Assembly: GCA_028583405.1 (NCBI GenBank) | Contig: CM053252.1 | Span: 31,191,562 to 31,255,561 of the forward strand | Source: Pogonophryne albipinna | Taxonomy: Eukaryota > Chordata > Actinopteri > Perciformes > Artedidraconidae | Reading direction: 5' to 3' | Length of the DNA: 64,000 bases | In this document: positions 32,892-44,897 of the stretch, piece by piece | Layout of the letters: each line of letters begins with the position of its first letter | How positions within the stretch are numbered: the stretch's first letter is position 1 | Position numbers and translations under genes: made by a program | The notes under the pieces: model-generated | The model's database searches: none | What the model was told of the DNA's origin: nothing | What the model saw: the letters and a program-made list of their open reading frames with translations, nothing else

Positions 32892-35800
32892 TTAAACTCC
32901 AAAAACGATTCCTGCAAACTTCTTCAGTTTCAGCTTAGTTACAGGTTTTGTCATTATGTCTGCCACCATCTCTTCAGTAGGGCAGTACACCAGAGTTAGT
33001 TTCCCATCCTTTACAGTTGATCTTATGAAGTGGTACTTTATGTCCACGTGCTTACACCTCTGTCTGCTTACAGGGTTTTTGGCTAGGGCAATTGTTCCCT
33101 GGTTGTCCTCATACACTACTGTTTGTGTATATTTGTAATCATCGATACCCTCCAGTAACTGGTCTAGATATATACACTCTTGTATAGTTGAGGCCAGAGC
33201 CATGTATTCCGCCTCACAGGTGGAAAGTGCCACTGTAGGCTGCTTCTTACTCTTCCATGAGACGAAAGAGCTGTTCTTACTGAGGCTTACACAGTATCCT
33301 GTGGTACTGCGCCTGTCGGTGACATCAGCTGCCCAGTCGGCATCACTGTAGGCTAGTAAGCCTAGCTTCTCACTATCGTTTCTTCTGAAACACAACTCTT
33401 TCTCTATAGTGCCTCTAAGGTATCTTAACACGTGTTTCACAGTTACCCACTGCTCCTCTGTAGGCTCAGCAAAATATTGTGATAGTTTGCTCACAACAAA
33501 ACTTAAATCTGGCCTTGTACATGTGGTCAGGTATATAAGGCTGCCTACCGCCTCTCTGTACATCCTGACATCATCCATTTTCACTGCATTTTCTGTATAG
33601 TCAAGTTTTTGATCACAGGGTGTTTCTCTGGGTTTACAATTTTGCATGTTAAACCTCTCCAGTATCTTGTTAACATATTTTTCCTGTGACATCTTTACAC
33701 ATCCATCCGACTGTTTGAAATCGATACCCAGAAAATGTTTTAGGCTGCCTAAATCTTTCATCTTAAATTTGGCAGAGAGCATCTCTTTCACTTTCTTCAT
33801 TATTTTGTCATTACTAGCTGCAATGATCAGATCATCGACCCAGATTATTATTATCACCTTTCCACCTTCGGTCTCTTTGGCATAGACACAGTGGTCTGCT
33901 GGGTTCTGTGCAAAATCGTCTTCAGTTAAACAATCGTGCAAAATCTTGTTCCAATTTCTACCGGATTGTTTAAGACCATAAAGAGATTTTTCTAGCTTAC
34001 ACACTAGACCCTCCCCTCTTTCTTCATAACCCTCTGGTTGTTCGATATAGATTTCATAATCTATAGGAGCGTGTAAGTACGCTGTTTTTACATCCATCTG
34101 ATGCAGTAGCAAGTCCTCCTGTGCTGCTTTCTGTAACAACACTCTTACACTCGTCAAGCTGGCCGTGGGGGAAAAAGTCTCTCCATAGTCAATCCCCATC
34201 CTCTGGCTATAGCCCTTGGCCACAAACCTTGCTTTGTACTTGTCCATTCCCTCAATATCACTTTTGATAGAGTAAACCCATTTGCCCCCCACTGTCTTTT
34301 TGCCTTTTGGCAGATTTGTCAGGGTAAATGTGTTGTTGTCGTTTAATGATTTGATTTCGTCATCCATGGCTTTGACCCACTCTCTTGAGTCAGTTGACGT
34401 CATAGCCTCCTTAAATGTCTGTGGAATGCCACATACTGCTCTGTAGCAGTAGTCTACGGTAGTATGAATCCCATCACTATCACTGTCTTCCGTTACAAAG
34501 TCCTTTAAGTGACTTAGTTTCCTTCTGTCTCTAGTCGGGTATCTCCCACCCTCAGATTCATCATCTGTCCCACTTGGTTGTGTTTGGCTACTGTCGTCAG
34601 ACATAGTTACTGGACTGTCACTTTGTGCACTAGTCTCTTTAGCATTCTCTGTGCTCTCATGTATCTCCTGTGTGACCCTGCTAGCCCTAGGCTGCCTCAC
34701 ACTGTCTTTGTCATCATTTGGGTCTGACCCAAATGTCTGTGTCTGTTTCTCCACAGTTACCTTGTTTACAAACTTGACTAGCCTGTGCTTTTGTACTTTC
34801 TTAGTATCTGGGTGATAGACCAAATACGCGGGGCTGTTCTTGTCATAACCCACAAAACGCCCCTGATCACACCTGGAATCAAGTTTTCCTTTGTCCTGTT
34901 TGTATGTGTAACATACAGACCCAAACTTCTGCATTGTAGAGACGTTAGGCTTTTTATCTGTCAGCATCTGGTAAGGGGTTTGTCCTGTACGCCTGTTAAA
35001 ACATCTGTTACGTACTATGGCTGCTGTTTGGACTGCGTAGTTCCATAACTGTTTTGGTAGCTGACTTTCAGTTAGCATACACCTACCCATCTCAAAAAGA
35101 GTACGCCAGCTTCTCTCAGCTGTACCGTTCTGGTGGGGTGAGTACGGGGCTGACGTCTCATGTCTTATCTTATTTTTCCTTAACAACGTTTGGAAATCCC
35201 TGCATGTGAACTCTGTGCCGTTGTCTGACCTTATACACTTCACTTTCCCGTATGGGGCTGTATCTGCCAGGAATTTTTCCGTTGCCTGTACCGTGTCACT
35301 TTTAGTTTTTAGAAAATATACAAATATTGCACCCGAGTAGTCATCAGTGAATGACTGTACATATTTGTAACCATCTCTTGACTCTGTAGCTACTGGACCG
35401 GCTAGGTCCGTGTGTACCATTTGTAATGGAGCCTTTGCTCTACTATCAGGGTTTCTATTTCTGGTTTGTGCAAATTTCCCCTGAATACACACCTCACATT
35501 CTTGGTCGGGTCTATCTGGTTTGCCCTTGATCTGCATACCTTCAACCACATTTTGCATTTGTAGCACATCGTCATAATTACAGTGGCCTAGTATTTCATG
35601 CCACGTCTGTACATCATGGCAAGCATTGCATTTGTCACTATTCTCACCTTCAGTGTGCAAATAATACAACCTGTTGTACACATGAATGTCAAACCTGGTA
35701 CCGTCTTTATGTATCAAAGCGTCTTTTCCTTGCTTGAAAACGACCGTGGCTCCGCTGGCGGTCGCTGCCTTCACTGAGAAGATGTCCTGGGGATATGACG

Positions 35801-36935
35801 GTATAAACAATGTCTTTCTCAGCGTAGTGGTATGTCGCCGTCCTCCGCTGTCGACCAGGCAAACCTCTGCTTCTCCCTTGCGTTGAGCGACGCCGTTGCA
35901 CCGGGTACCGTCTGCCAGCTCCACGCAGTGTGTCTCTGGCTTGAACGTGTCATCAAAGTTTTTGAACTTGGTGATGTCCGTGATGATGTGCGAGGTGGCT
36001 CCTGTGTCGACCATCAGGCCCTTCTCCTGGATGCTGCGTGCTGGCTGCCGCTGGACCCTGTTTTCTCCGTCTTTGATCTTGAAGACGTAATCTGCGTCGC
36101 CGCCATCTTCTTCTGAGACTTTTCTCGCGCCATCTTGTCTGTCTTTACGCCTGCACGTGGCGTCTTTGTGTGTGTCACTTTTGCATTGACTACACCATGT
36201 CTTCTGCCGACACACTCTCGCTCTGTGGCCTTTTGTGCCGCACTTAAAACACACAATATCGGCATTGTCACTGTTCCTGTCATATGCACCTTGCTTGGCG
36301 GGCCGCCGTCCGGGTCTCGCTTGAGTCTTCATCACGTTATCACTCGACTCTGTCGTGCTTAATTTCTCTGTGTCTTCAAAACTCCTTAGCTTTGTCCTGA
36401 ACTCTGGAAACGTTATATTGTCATCATTATGTGCCACGTGTATTGCAAATGGCCTAAACATCTCAGGCAGTCCTTTTAAAACCATGGCTATCAGTAGGCC
36501 GTCGCCTAACGTTTCACCTGCGTTCAGTAGCGCAGTGATGGTGGTTTCTGCCCGTATGACATAGTCTGTGACACTTTCACTGTTCGTCTTCTGAAGCGAT
36601 GTCAACATGGTATACAAGTTTATTATCCGGGGTTTTCCCCTCCCGGCATAATATCCCCTTAATATCTTTAAGGCTTCTCTTGCATTGTCGGGCGCATCCC
36701 TCATAATTAGCGAGAGGCTTTTGTCGTCTAAAAGTTGTATTAGCTCAGCATACGAGTCTGCATTTTTATTGCCGTCTGCCGCTATCTCGGCTTCACTATT
36801 TGGTTCTCTTAGAATCGTGTTCTTTAACCCTAATAGATGAAGGTGTCCTAACACTTTTGTCTCCCACAGTTCATACTTAGTTTCATCTCCGTCGAACATC
36901 AGTCGAGGCAACCTGCTTGTCCCTCGATGATCCAT
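32892..36935 (-). CDS. Copia Gag-Pol polyprotein, 1347 aa, uninterrupted
   Basis: Starts MDHRGTSRLPRL at 36935. The Gag-like region is ~1-225. A zinc knuckle CX2CX4HX4C (C229, C232, H237, C242) is followed by a second Cys/His cluster. The aspartic protease has VDTGATSH (D310). The integrase zinc finger has H446, H451, C480 and C483; the core has D510 (HTDLAGP), D571 (SDNGTEF) and E607 (GTAERS), that is D-X60-D-X35-E. RT spans ~865-1110 with QMDVKTAYLHA (D948) and the active site WVDDL (D1034, D1035). RNase H has D1198, E1241 (CEAEYMAL) and D1277 (YEDNQG). It ends VFGV. All catalytic residues are present with no stop or frameshift, so it could be active. One frame for Gag and Pol is usual for copia. 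The lineage within copia is not determined. Confidence 0.97.
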   Translation of the reverse strand: MDHRGTSRLPRLMFDGDETKYELWETKVLGHLHLLGLKNTILREPNSEAEIAADGNKNADSYAELIQLLDDKSLSLIMRDAPDNAREALKILRGYYAGRGKPRIINLYTMLTSLQKTNSESVTDYVIRAETTITALLNAGETLGDGLLIAMVLKGLPEMFRPFAIHVAHNDDNITFPEFRTKLRSFEDTEKLSTTESSDNVMKTQARPGRRPAKQGAYDRNSDNADIVCFKCGTKGHRARVCRQKTWCSQCKSDTHKDATCRRKDRQDGARKVSEEDGGDADYVFKIKDGENRVQRQPARSIQEKGLMVDTGATSHIITDITKFKNFDDTFKPETHCVELADGTRCNGVAQRKGEAEVCLVDSGGRRHTTTLRKTLFIPSYPQDIFSVKAATASGATVVFKQGKDALIHKDGTRFDIHVYNRLYYLHTEGENSDKCNACHDVQTWHEILGHCNYDDVLQMQNVVEGMQIKGKPDRPDQECEVCIQGKFAQTRNRNPDSRAKAPLQMVHTDLAGPVATESRDGYKYVQSFTDDYSGAIFVYFLKTKSDTVQATEKFLADTAPYGKVKCIRSDNGTEFTCRDFQTLLRKNKIRHETSAPYSPHQNGTAERSWRTLFEMGRCMLTESQLPKQLWNYAVQTAAIVRNRCFNRRTGQTPYQMLTDKKPNVSTMQKFGSVCYTYKQDKGKLDSRCDQGRFVGYDKNSPAYLVYHPDTKKVQKHRLVKFVNKVTVEKQTQTFGSDPNDDKDSVRQPRASRVTQEIHESTENAKETSAQSDSPVTMSDDSSQTQPSGTDDESEGGRYPTRDRRKLSHLKDFVTEDSDSDGIHTTVDYCYRAVCGIPQTFKEAMTSTDSREWVKAMDDEIKSLNDNNTFTLTNLPKGKKTVGGKWVYSIKSDIEGMDKYKARFVAKGYSQRMGIDYGETFSPTASLTSVRVLLQKAAQEDLLLHQMDVKTAYLHAPIDYEIYIEQPEGYEERGEGLVCKLEKSLYGLKQSGRNWNKILHDCLTEDDFAQNPADHCVYAKETEGGKVIIIIWVDDLIIAASNDKIMKKVKEMLSAKFKMKDLGSLKHFLGIDFKQSDGCVKMSQEKYVNKILERFNMQNCKPRETPCDQKLDYTENAVKMDDVRMYREAVGSLIYLTTCTRPDLSFVVSKLSQYFAEPTEEQWVTVKHVLRYLRGTIEKELCFRRNDSEKLGLLAYSDADWAADVTDRRSTTGYCVSLSKNSSFVSWKSKKQPTVALSTCEAEYMALASTIQECIYLDQLLEGIDDYKYTQTVVYEDNQGTIALAKNPVSRQRCKHVDIKYHFIRSTVKDGKLTLVYCPTEEMVADIMTKPVTKLKLKKFAGIVFGV

Positions 36936-37022
36936 GTTAGCTTATCTTGCTATCCCGTTGGCACGCTGTTCGCCGTGACTTTCTGACGGTGATAAATCTT
37001 CAAACTTCTCCCCGAATGACTC

Positions 37023-37036
37023 CTGGGCCCATAACC
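37023..37036 (-). other. Primer-binding site, internal tRNA-iMet type
   Basis: Adjacent to the 5' LTR (element orientation) the element strand reads GGTTATGGGCCCAG. This complements the anticodon stem-loop of initiator tRNA-Met (CTGGGCCCATAACC with anticodon CAU), not the tRNA 3' end. Drosophila copia uses the same half-tRNA priming. Confidence 0.85.
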
Positions 37037-37365
37037 TGTTGAGGTTTAGGATGGCAGCTTTTTCTTACGCTGCACTCGGAGAGAAATATTGGAGACGGAG
37101 ACGATGAACTGTTTAGCCCTTGAGCATGATTTATTCATCTGCTTCACAGGTGATTCCTTCGCTCAGCCGAGCTAATTTAGAAGAGAACAAACATAGATCG
37201 TGTACACGTGCATCAGGTGAACACACCCTCATTTACACGTAGCACGTAATACTACAGTGCCTCACACTGGTACAATAACAGTATTACATCCCTATAGTAC
37301 AGAATAGACACAATCTCTAGTCTACATACAATAACTGAGGACATATGTAAACATTTCCCTTAACA
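37037..37365 (-). repeat. Copia 5' LTR (element orientation)
   Basis: 329 bp, same ends as the left LTR, with one apparent substitution. Confidence 0.95.
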
Positions 37366-40300
37366 CTGCCTAAAAATCCGCGCTGGCTTAGCTCAGTGGT
37401 TACTTCGAACAACAATTAATCTCCAGAATTCGTACGTTCTCTCTCCCTTCGCGGGATCAAACCACAGGCGCAGTCCAGTGTTTTCTGTCCCTCTGGTCAC
37501 ACATGCTGTCATCATGTAAAGTATTCTCATAAATACCAACATTTTACTTTCAAAAACTGTCTCAGTTTGGACATTAAAATAGTAAATACTTGAATCAGTG
37601 AAGCAAAGTTGCATTGAAAGAATATCTAATGTCGATGTTGATTTTGTTTCAGTAATTAAACTAATTAATTCCTTAACGTGCCATGTAATTTTAAGGTAGG
37701 CTAAATATAGTTTCCCACGACCAAACATAAAAACATAAATGTTTGGAAAGAAAAGTCTTACATGTTTTGTTTCTTTCTTTCTTTCTTGATAGTCATGTGT
37801 TTATTTTGGTTTTGTATTTTATCCAAGCATTTGTCATTTTTTGTTCTTAATGTTCTTTATCAACGATTGCAGTTATTGACTGGAAGAAAGATTAATTTCC
37901 TTTTATTCCTTATATGGCTCAAGCAACACGTCATTCTTGTCATGTTTATAACCCACCCACCTGCCTGAATTTCTGCGCTGGTTTAGCTCAGTGGTTACTT
38001 CGAACAACAATTCATCTCCAGAATTCGTACGTTCTCTCTCCCTTCGCGGGATCAAACCACGGGCGCAGTCCAGTGTTTTCTGTCCCTCTGATCACACATG
38101 CTGTCATCATGTAAAGTATTCTCATAAATACCAACATTTTACTTTCAAAAACTGTCTCAGTTTGGACATTAAAATAGTAAATACTTGAATCAGTGAAGCA
38201 AAGTTGCTTTGAAAGAATATCTAATGTTGATGTTGATTTTGTTTCAGTAATTAAACTAATTAATTCCATAACGTGCCATGTAATTTTAAGGTAGGCTAAA
38301 TATAGTTTCCCACGACCAAACATAAAAAGATAAATGTTTGGAAAGAAGAGTCTTACATGTTTTGTTTCTTTCTTTCTTTCTTGATAGTCATGTGTTTATT
38401 TGGTTTTGTATTTATTTTATCCAAGCATTTGTCATTTTTTGTTCTCAATGTTCTGTATCAACGATTGCATTTATGGACTGGAATAAAGATTAATTTCCTT
38501 TTATTCCTTATATGTCTCAAGCAACACGTCATTCTTGTCATGTTTATAAAGCCACCCACCTGCCTAAACCTCCGCGCTGGCTTAGCTCAGTGGTTACTTC
38601 GAACAACAATTCATCTCCAGAATTCGTACGTTCTCTCTCCCTTCGCGGGATCAAACCACGGGCGCAGTCCAGTGTTTTCTGTCACTCTGGTCACACAAGC
38701 TGTCGTCATGTAAATGATTTTCATAAATACCAACATTTTACTTTCAAAAACTGTCTCAGTTTGGACATTAAAATAGTAAATACTTGAATCAGTGAAGCAA
38801 AGTTGCATTGAAAGAATATCTAATGTCGATGTTGATTTTGTTTCAGTAATTAAACTAATTAATTCCTTAACGTGCAATGTAATTTTAAGGTAGGCTAAAT
38901 ATAGTTTCCCACGACCAAACATAAAAACATAAATGTTTGGAAAGAAAAGTCTTACATGTTTTGTTTCTTTCTTTCTTTCTTGATAGTCATGTGTTTATTT
39001 GGTTTTGTATTTATTTTATCCAAGCATTTGTCATTTTTTGTTCTCAATGTTCTGTATCAACGATTGCATTTATGGACTGGAATAAAGATTAATTTCCTTT
39101 TATTCCTTATATGTCTCAAGCAACACGTCATTCTTGTCATGTTTATAAAGCCACCCACCTGCCTAAACCTCCGCGCTGGCTTAGCTCAGTGGTTACTTCG
39201 AACAAAAATTCATCTCCAGAATTTGTACGTTCTCTCTCCCTTCGCGGGATCAAACCACGGGTGCAGTCCAGAGTTTTCTGTGCCTCTGGTCACACAAGCT
39301 GTCGTCATGTAAAGGATTCTCATAAATACCAACATTTTACTTTCAAAAACTGTCTCAGTTTGGACATTAAAATAGTAAATACTTGAATCAGTGAAGCAAA
39401 GTTGCTTTGAAAGAATATCTAATGTTGATGTTGATTTTGTTTCAGTAATTAAACTAATTAATTCCATAACGTGCCATGTAATTTTAAGATAGGCTAAATA
39501 TAGTTTCCCACGACCAAACATAAAAACATAAATGTTTGGAATAAAAAGTCTTACATGTTTTGTTTCTTTGTTTCTTTCTTGATAGTCATGTGTTTATTTG
39601 GTTTTGTATTTATTTTATCCAAGCATTTGTCATTTTTGTTCTCAATGTTCTTTATCCACCATTGCAGTTGTTGACTGGAAGAAAGATTAATTTTCCATTT
39701 ATTCCTTATATGTCTCAAGCAACAAGTCATTCTTGTCATGTTTATAATCCACCCACCTGGCTGAATTTCTGCGCTGGCTTAGCTCAGTGGTTACTTCGAA
39801 CAACAATTCATCTCCAGAATTCTATCGTTCTCTATCCCTTCGTGGGATCAAACCACGGGCGCTGTCCATTGTTTTCTGTCCCTCTGGTCACACATGCAAG
39901 ACGCTCAGCTTCTGAAACGCGCCCGGTGGGTTATTTATGACGCTGGAGGAGGTTGGACCAAAACCGCGGCGCAGACGGACCCGGTGGATGTGACAAATGA
40001 GTTGACACAATATGGTTTTGTTATTAAATGTAGTGTTTATTTGGTTTTGCATTTATTCTACATGCATTTGTCATTTTTAATCCTCCATATTCTTTATTCA
40101 CTATGCATTTATGGATTGGAAGAACGATACATTTCCTTTCATTCCTTATACTGTATGGATGTCACAAGCAATACGTCATTCTTGTCCTGGTTATAATGCC
40201 ACTTACTAGCAACAACCTTTGCACTAGCTCAGTGGTTACTTTGAACGACGTTTGTTCAACGTCCCTTCGCGGGATCGAATCACGGGCGCTGTACAGTGTT

Positions 40301-43300
40301 TTCTGTCTCTCTGGTCTGACATGCTTCATGTAAAGGATTCTCATTCTCAGTTTATGTGGTTTTGCATTTATTCTGCATGCATTTGTCACATTTAGTAGGC
40401 CTACTCCATATTCTTTATCCACGATGCATTTATGGACTGGAATAAAGATTAATTTCCTTTTATTCCTTATATGTCTCAAGCAACACGTCATTCTTGTCAT
40501 GTTTATAAAGCCACCCACCTGCCTAAAAATCCGCGCTGGCTTAGCTCAGTGGTTACTTCGAACAACAATTCATCTCCAGAATTCGTACGTTCTCTCTCCC
40601 TTCGCGGGATCAAACCACGGGCGCAGTCCAGTGTTTTCTGTCCCTCTGGTCACACATGCTGTCATCATGTAAAGTATTCTCATAAATACCAACATTTTAC
40701 TTTCAAAAACTGTCTCAGTTTGGACATTAAAATAGTAAATACTTGAATCAGTGAAGCAAAGTTGCTTTGAAAGAATATCTAATGTTGATGTTGATTTTGT
40801 TTCAGTAATTAAACTAATTAATTCCATAACGTGCCATGTAATTTTAAGGTAGGCTAAATATAGTTTCCCACGACCAAACATAAAAACATAAATGTTTGGA
40901 AAGAAGAGTCTTACATGTTTTGTTTCTTTCTTTCTTTCTTGATAGTCATGTGTTTATTTGGTTTTGTATTTATTTTATCCAAGCATTTGTCATTTTTTGT
41001 TCTCAATGTTCTGTATCAACGATTGCATTTATGGACTGGAATAAAGATTAATTTCCTTTTATTTCTTATATGTCTCAAGCAACACGTCATTCTTGTCATG
41101 TTTATAAAGCCACCCACCTGCCTAAACCTCCGCGCTGGCTTAGCTCAGTGGTTACTTCGAACAACAATTCATCTCCAGAATTCGTACGTTCTCTCTCCCT
41201 TCGCGGGATCAAACCACGGGCGCAGTCCAGTGTTTTCTGTCACTCTGGTCACACATGCTGTCGTCATGTAAATGATTTTCATAAATACCAACATTTTACT
41301 TTCAAAAACTGTCTCAGTTTGGACATTAAAATAGTAAATACTTGAATCAGTGAAGCAAAGTTGCATTGAAAGAATATCTAATGTCGATGTTGATTTTGTT
41401 TCAGTAATTAAACTAATTAATTCCTTAACGTGCCATGTAATTTTAAGGTAGGCTAAATATAGTTTCCCACGACCAAACATAAAAACATAAATGTTTGGAA
41501 AGAAAAGTCTTTCATGTTTTGTTTCTTTCTTTCTTTCTTGATAGTCATGTGTTTATTTTGGTTTTGTATTTTATCCAAGCATTTGTCATTTTTTGTTCTT
41601 AATGTTCTTTATCAACGATTGCAGTTATTGACTGGAAGAAAGATTAATTTCCTTTTATTCCTTATATGGCTCAAGCAACACGTCATTCTTGTCATGTTTA
41701 TAACCCACCCACCTGCCTGAATTTATGCGCTGGCTTAGCTCAGTGGTTACTTCGAACAACAATTCATCTCCAGAATTCGTACGTTCTCTGTCCCTTCGCG
41801 GGATCAAACCACGGGCGCAGTCCAGTGTTTTCTGTCCCTCTGATCACACATGCTGTCATCATGTAAAGTATTCTCATAAATACCAACATTTTACTTTCAA
41901 AAACTGTCTCAGTTTGGACATTAAAATAGTAAATACTTGAATCAGTGAAGCAAAGTTGCTTTGAAAGAATATCTAATGTTGATGTTGATTTTGTTTCAGT
42001 AATTAAACTAATTAATTCCATAACGTGCCATGTAATTTTAAGGTAGGCTAAATATAGTTTCCCACGACCAAACATAAAAAGATAAATGTTTGGAAAGAAG
42101 AGTCTTACATGTTTTGTTTCTTTCTTTCTTTCTTGATAGTCATGTGTTTATTTGGTTTTGTATTTATTTTATCCAAGCATTTGTCATTTTTTGTTCTCAA
42201 TGTTCTGTATCAACGATTGCATTTATGGACTGGAATAAAGATTAATTTCCTTTTATTCCTTATATGTCTCAAGCAACACGTCATTCTTGTCATGTTTATA
42301 AAGCCACCCACCTGCCTAAACCTCCGCGCTGGCTTAGCTCAGTGGTTACTTCGAACAACAATTCATCTCCAGAATTCGTACGTTCTCTGTCCCTTCGCGG
42401 GATCAAACCACGGGCGCAGTCCAGTGTTTTCTGTCCCTCTGGTCACACAAGCTGTCGTCATGTAAAGGATTCTCATAAATACCAACATTTTACTTTCAAA
42501 AACTGTCTCAGTTTGGACATTAAAATAGTAAATACTTGAATCAGTGAAGCAAAGTTGCATTGAAAGAATATCTAATGTCGATGTTGATTTTGTTTCAGTA
42601 ATTAAACTAATTAATTCCTTAACGTGCAATGTAATTTTAAGGTAGGCTAAATATAGTTTCCCACGACCAAACATAAAAACATAAATGTTTGGAATAAAAA
42701 GTCTTACATGTTTTGTTTCTTTGTTTCTTTCTTGATAGTCATGTGTTTATTTGGTTTTGTATTTATTTTATCCAAGCATTTGTCATTTTTGTTCTCAATG
42801 TTCTTTATCCACCATTGCAGTTGTTGACTGGAAGAAAGATTAATTTTCCATTTATTCCTTATATGTCTCAAGCAACAAGTCATTCTTGTCATGTTTATAA
42901 TCCACCCACCTGGCTGAATTTCTGCGCTGGCTTAGCTCAGTGGTTACTTCGAACAACAATTCATCTCCAGAATTCTATCGTTCTCTATCCCTTCGTGGGA
43001 TCAAACCACGGGCGCTGTCCATTGTTTTCTGTCCCTCTGGTCACACATGCAAGACGCTCAGCTTCTGAAACGCGCCCGGTGGGTTATTTATGACGCTGGA
43101 GGAGGTTGGACCAAAACCGCGGCGCAGACGGACCCGGTGGATGTGACAAATGAGTTGACACAATATGGTTTTGTTATTAAATGTAGTGTTTATTTGGTTT
43201 TGCATTTATTCTACATGCATTTGTCATTTTTAATCCTCCATATTCTTTATTCACTATGCATTTATGGATTGGAAGAACGATACATTTCCTTTCATTCCTT

Positions 43301-44207
43301 ATACTGTATGGATGTCACAAGCAATACGTCATTCTTGTCCTGGTTATAATGCCACTTACTAGCAACAACCTTTGCACTAGCTCAGTGGTTACTTTGAACG
43401 ACGTTTGTTCAACGTCCCTTCGCGGGATCGAACCACGGGCGCTGTAAAGTGTTTTCTGTCTCTCTGGTCTGACATGCTTCATGTAAAGGATTCTCATTCT
43501 CAGTTTATGTGGTTTTGCATTTATTCTGCATGCATTTGTCACATTTAGTAGGCCTACTCCATATTCTTTATCCACGATGCATTTATGGACTGGAATAAAG
43601 ATTAATTTCCTTTTATTCCTTATATGTCTCAAGCAACACGTCATTCTTGTCATGTTTATAAAGCCACCCACCTGCCTAAAAATCCGCGCTGGCTTAGCTC
43701 AGTGGTTACTTCGAACAACAATTCATCTCCAGAATTCGTACGTTCTCTGTCCCTTCGCGGGATCAAACCACGGGCGCAGTCCAGTGTTTTCTGTCCCTCT
43801 GGTCACACATGCTGTCATCATGTAAAGTATTCTCATAAATACCAACATTTTACTTTCAAAAACTGTCTCAGTTTGGACATTAAAATAGTAAATACTTGAA
43901 TCAGTGAAGCAAAGTTGCTTTGAAAGAATATCTAATGTTGATGTTGATTTTGTTTCAGTAATTAAACTAATTAATTCCATAACGTGCCATGTAATTTTAA
44001 GGTAGGCTAAATATAGTTTCCCACGACCAAACATAAAAAGATAAATGTTTGGAAAGAAGAGTCTTACATGTTTTGTTTCTTTCTTTCTTTCTTGATAGTC
44101 ATGTGTTTATTTGGTTTTGTATTTATTTTATCCAAGCATTTGTCATTTTTTGTTCTCAATGTTCTTTATCAACGATTGCAGTTATTGACTGGAAGAAAGA
44201 TTCATTT
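37366..44207 (+). repeat. tRNA-like satellite, array 3, 3153-bp higher-order repeat
   Basis: Modules start at 37389, 37984, 38583, 39182, 39780, 40225, 40542, 41141, 41736, 42335, 42933, 43378 and 43695. Spacings are 595, 599, 599, 598, 445, 317, 599, 595, 599, 598, 445 and 317. From 39182 on, each module recurs exactly 3153 bp later. Long modules contain tttcccacgaccaaacata and a (TTTC)n run; a special variant contains cgcccggtgggttatttatg and ccgcggcgcagacggac. Short open frames repeated in every unit (103 aa minus, 91 and 118 aa plus) follow from unit identity. Confidence 0.95.
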
Positions 44208-44897
44208 AGTTAGTTTAGTTTAGTTTATTTATTTTTTTCGAGCGTGTAAAACCAAGGAAAATACAAATGAAACAAAAGATGATACAGACATGATACAGTA
44301 CTATACAAATGAATGCAATAACAAAACGAAATATTTAATTAATAATTGAATAATCTGTAGTATCATTGTCTGATATCAATAAACAACAAAGCTTTAGCTA
44401 ATTACACGTCCGAAAAGGGGTCGGAAGAAGTTTACACTTATTTAATCCGACCCCTTCTCCCTTTTTTTTTTACTTTTTTTTTTCTTTTTACATCTTAATA
44501 TATGTTAACATACAATATAAATGTATACTTTAACCTTGAATAATTTATATAATCATTCATATAATATATACAGGCAAGTTAGGAGAATGGTCTCTATACA
44601 TTTATATATATATATATATATATAAATATATATACATATACACAAATTCATACAAACACAAATTCATAAATTGAATACAAAACAAGAATATAAACAGTTA
44701 TGGTTTAGCAGTTTCCTCCCTGTACCTTGTGAGAATTGTGTCTTTAAACCTCTTTTTGAATAGTTTGATGTTTGGACATCCCTTTAGCTCTTCACTCAAA
44801 TTGTTCCAGATCTTCACCCCACAAACAGAAACACAAAAACTTCTCTTTGTTGTGCGCACCCTAACATAAGTGAATATAAATGAACCACGTAAATTAT
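44208..44897 (-). mobile_element. Non-LTR retrotransposon 3' fragment in satellite
   Basis: Starts with (AGTTT)n (44209-44225), the tail on the minus strand, then an AT-rich 3' UTR including (TA)n near 44606-44624, then a coding end. It interrupts the satellite between modules 43695 and 44998. LINE clade not determined. Confidence 0.7.
44698..44897 (-). pseudogene. LINE ORF2 C-terminal fragment
   Basis: Reads RTTKRSFCVSVCGVKIWNNL and NIKLFKKRFKDTILTRY before the stop at 44698-44700. This is the conserved C-terminal block (xWNxLxxxxK...FKKxxK) of many fish LINEs. 5' truncated at the satellite border. Confidence 0.7.

Larger units (their letters stand above)
32491..37365 (-). mobile_element. 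Intact Ty1/copia LTR retrotransposon
   Basis: 4875 bp, minus orientation. 329-bp LTRs (TG...CA) differ at one site that I can see, and the 5-bp duplication ctgcc is perfect. One uninterrupted polyprotein has the Ty1/copia domain order (protease, integrase, RT, RNase H). Module spacing across the insertion (32192 to 37389 = 5197) minus element plus one duplication (4880) is 317 bp, exactly the normal satellite spacing. The insertion is recent and precise. Confidence 0.97.

Noticed and set aside
32956..36564. Plus-strand frames opposite the copia polyprotein
   Set aside because: Shadows of the 1347-codon minus-strand frame.
37393..44034. Repeated ~103-aa minus-strand frames (MFGRGKLYLAYLKITWHV...) in the satellite
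   Set aside because: They occur in most long modules, but only because the modules are nearly identical. Reading frames on the other strand are equally well kept (91 and 118 aa), and some copies are lengthened or broken. No start context, splice signal or homology supports a gene.
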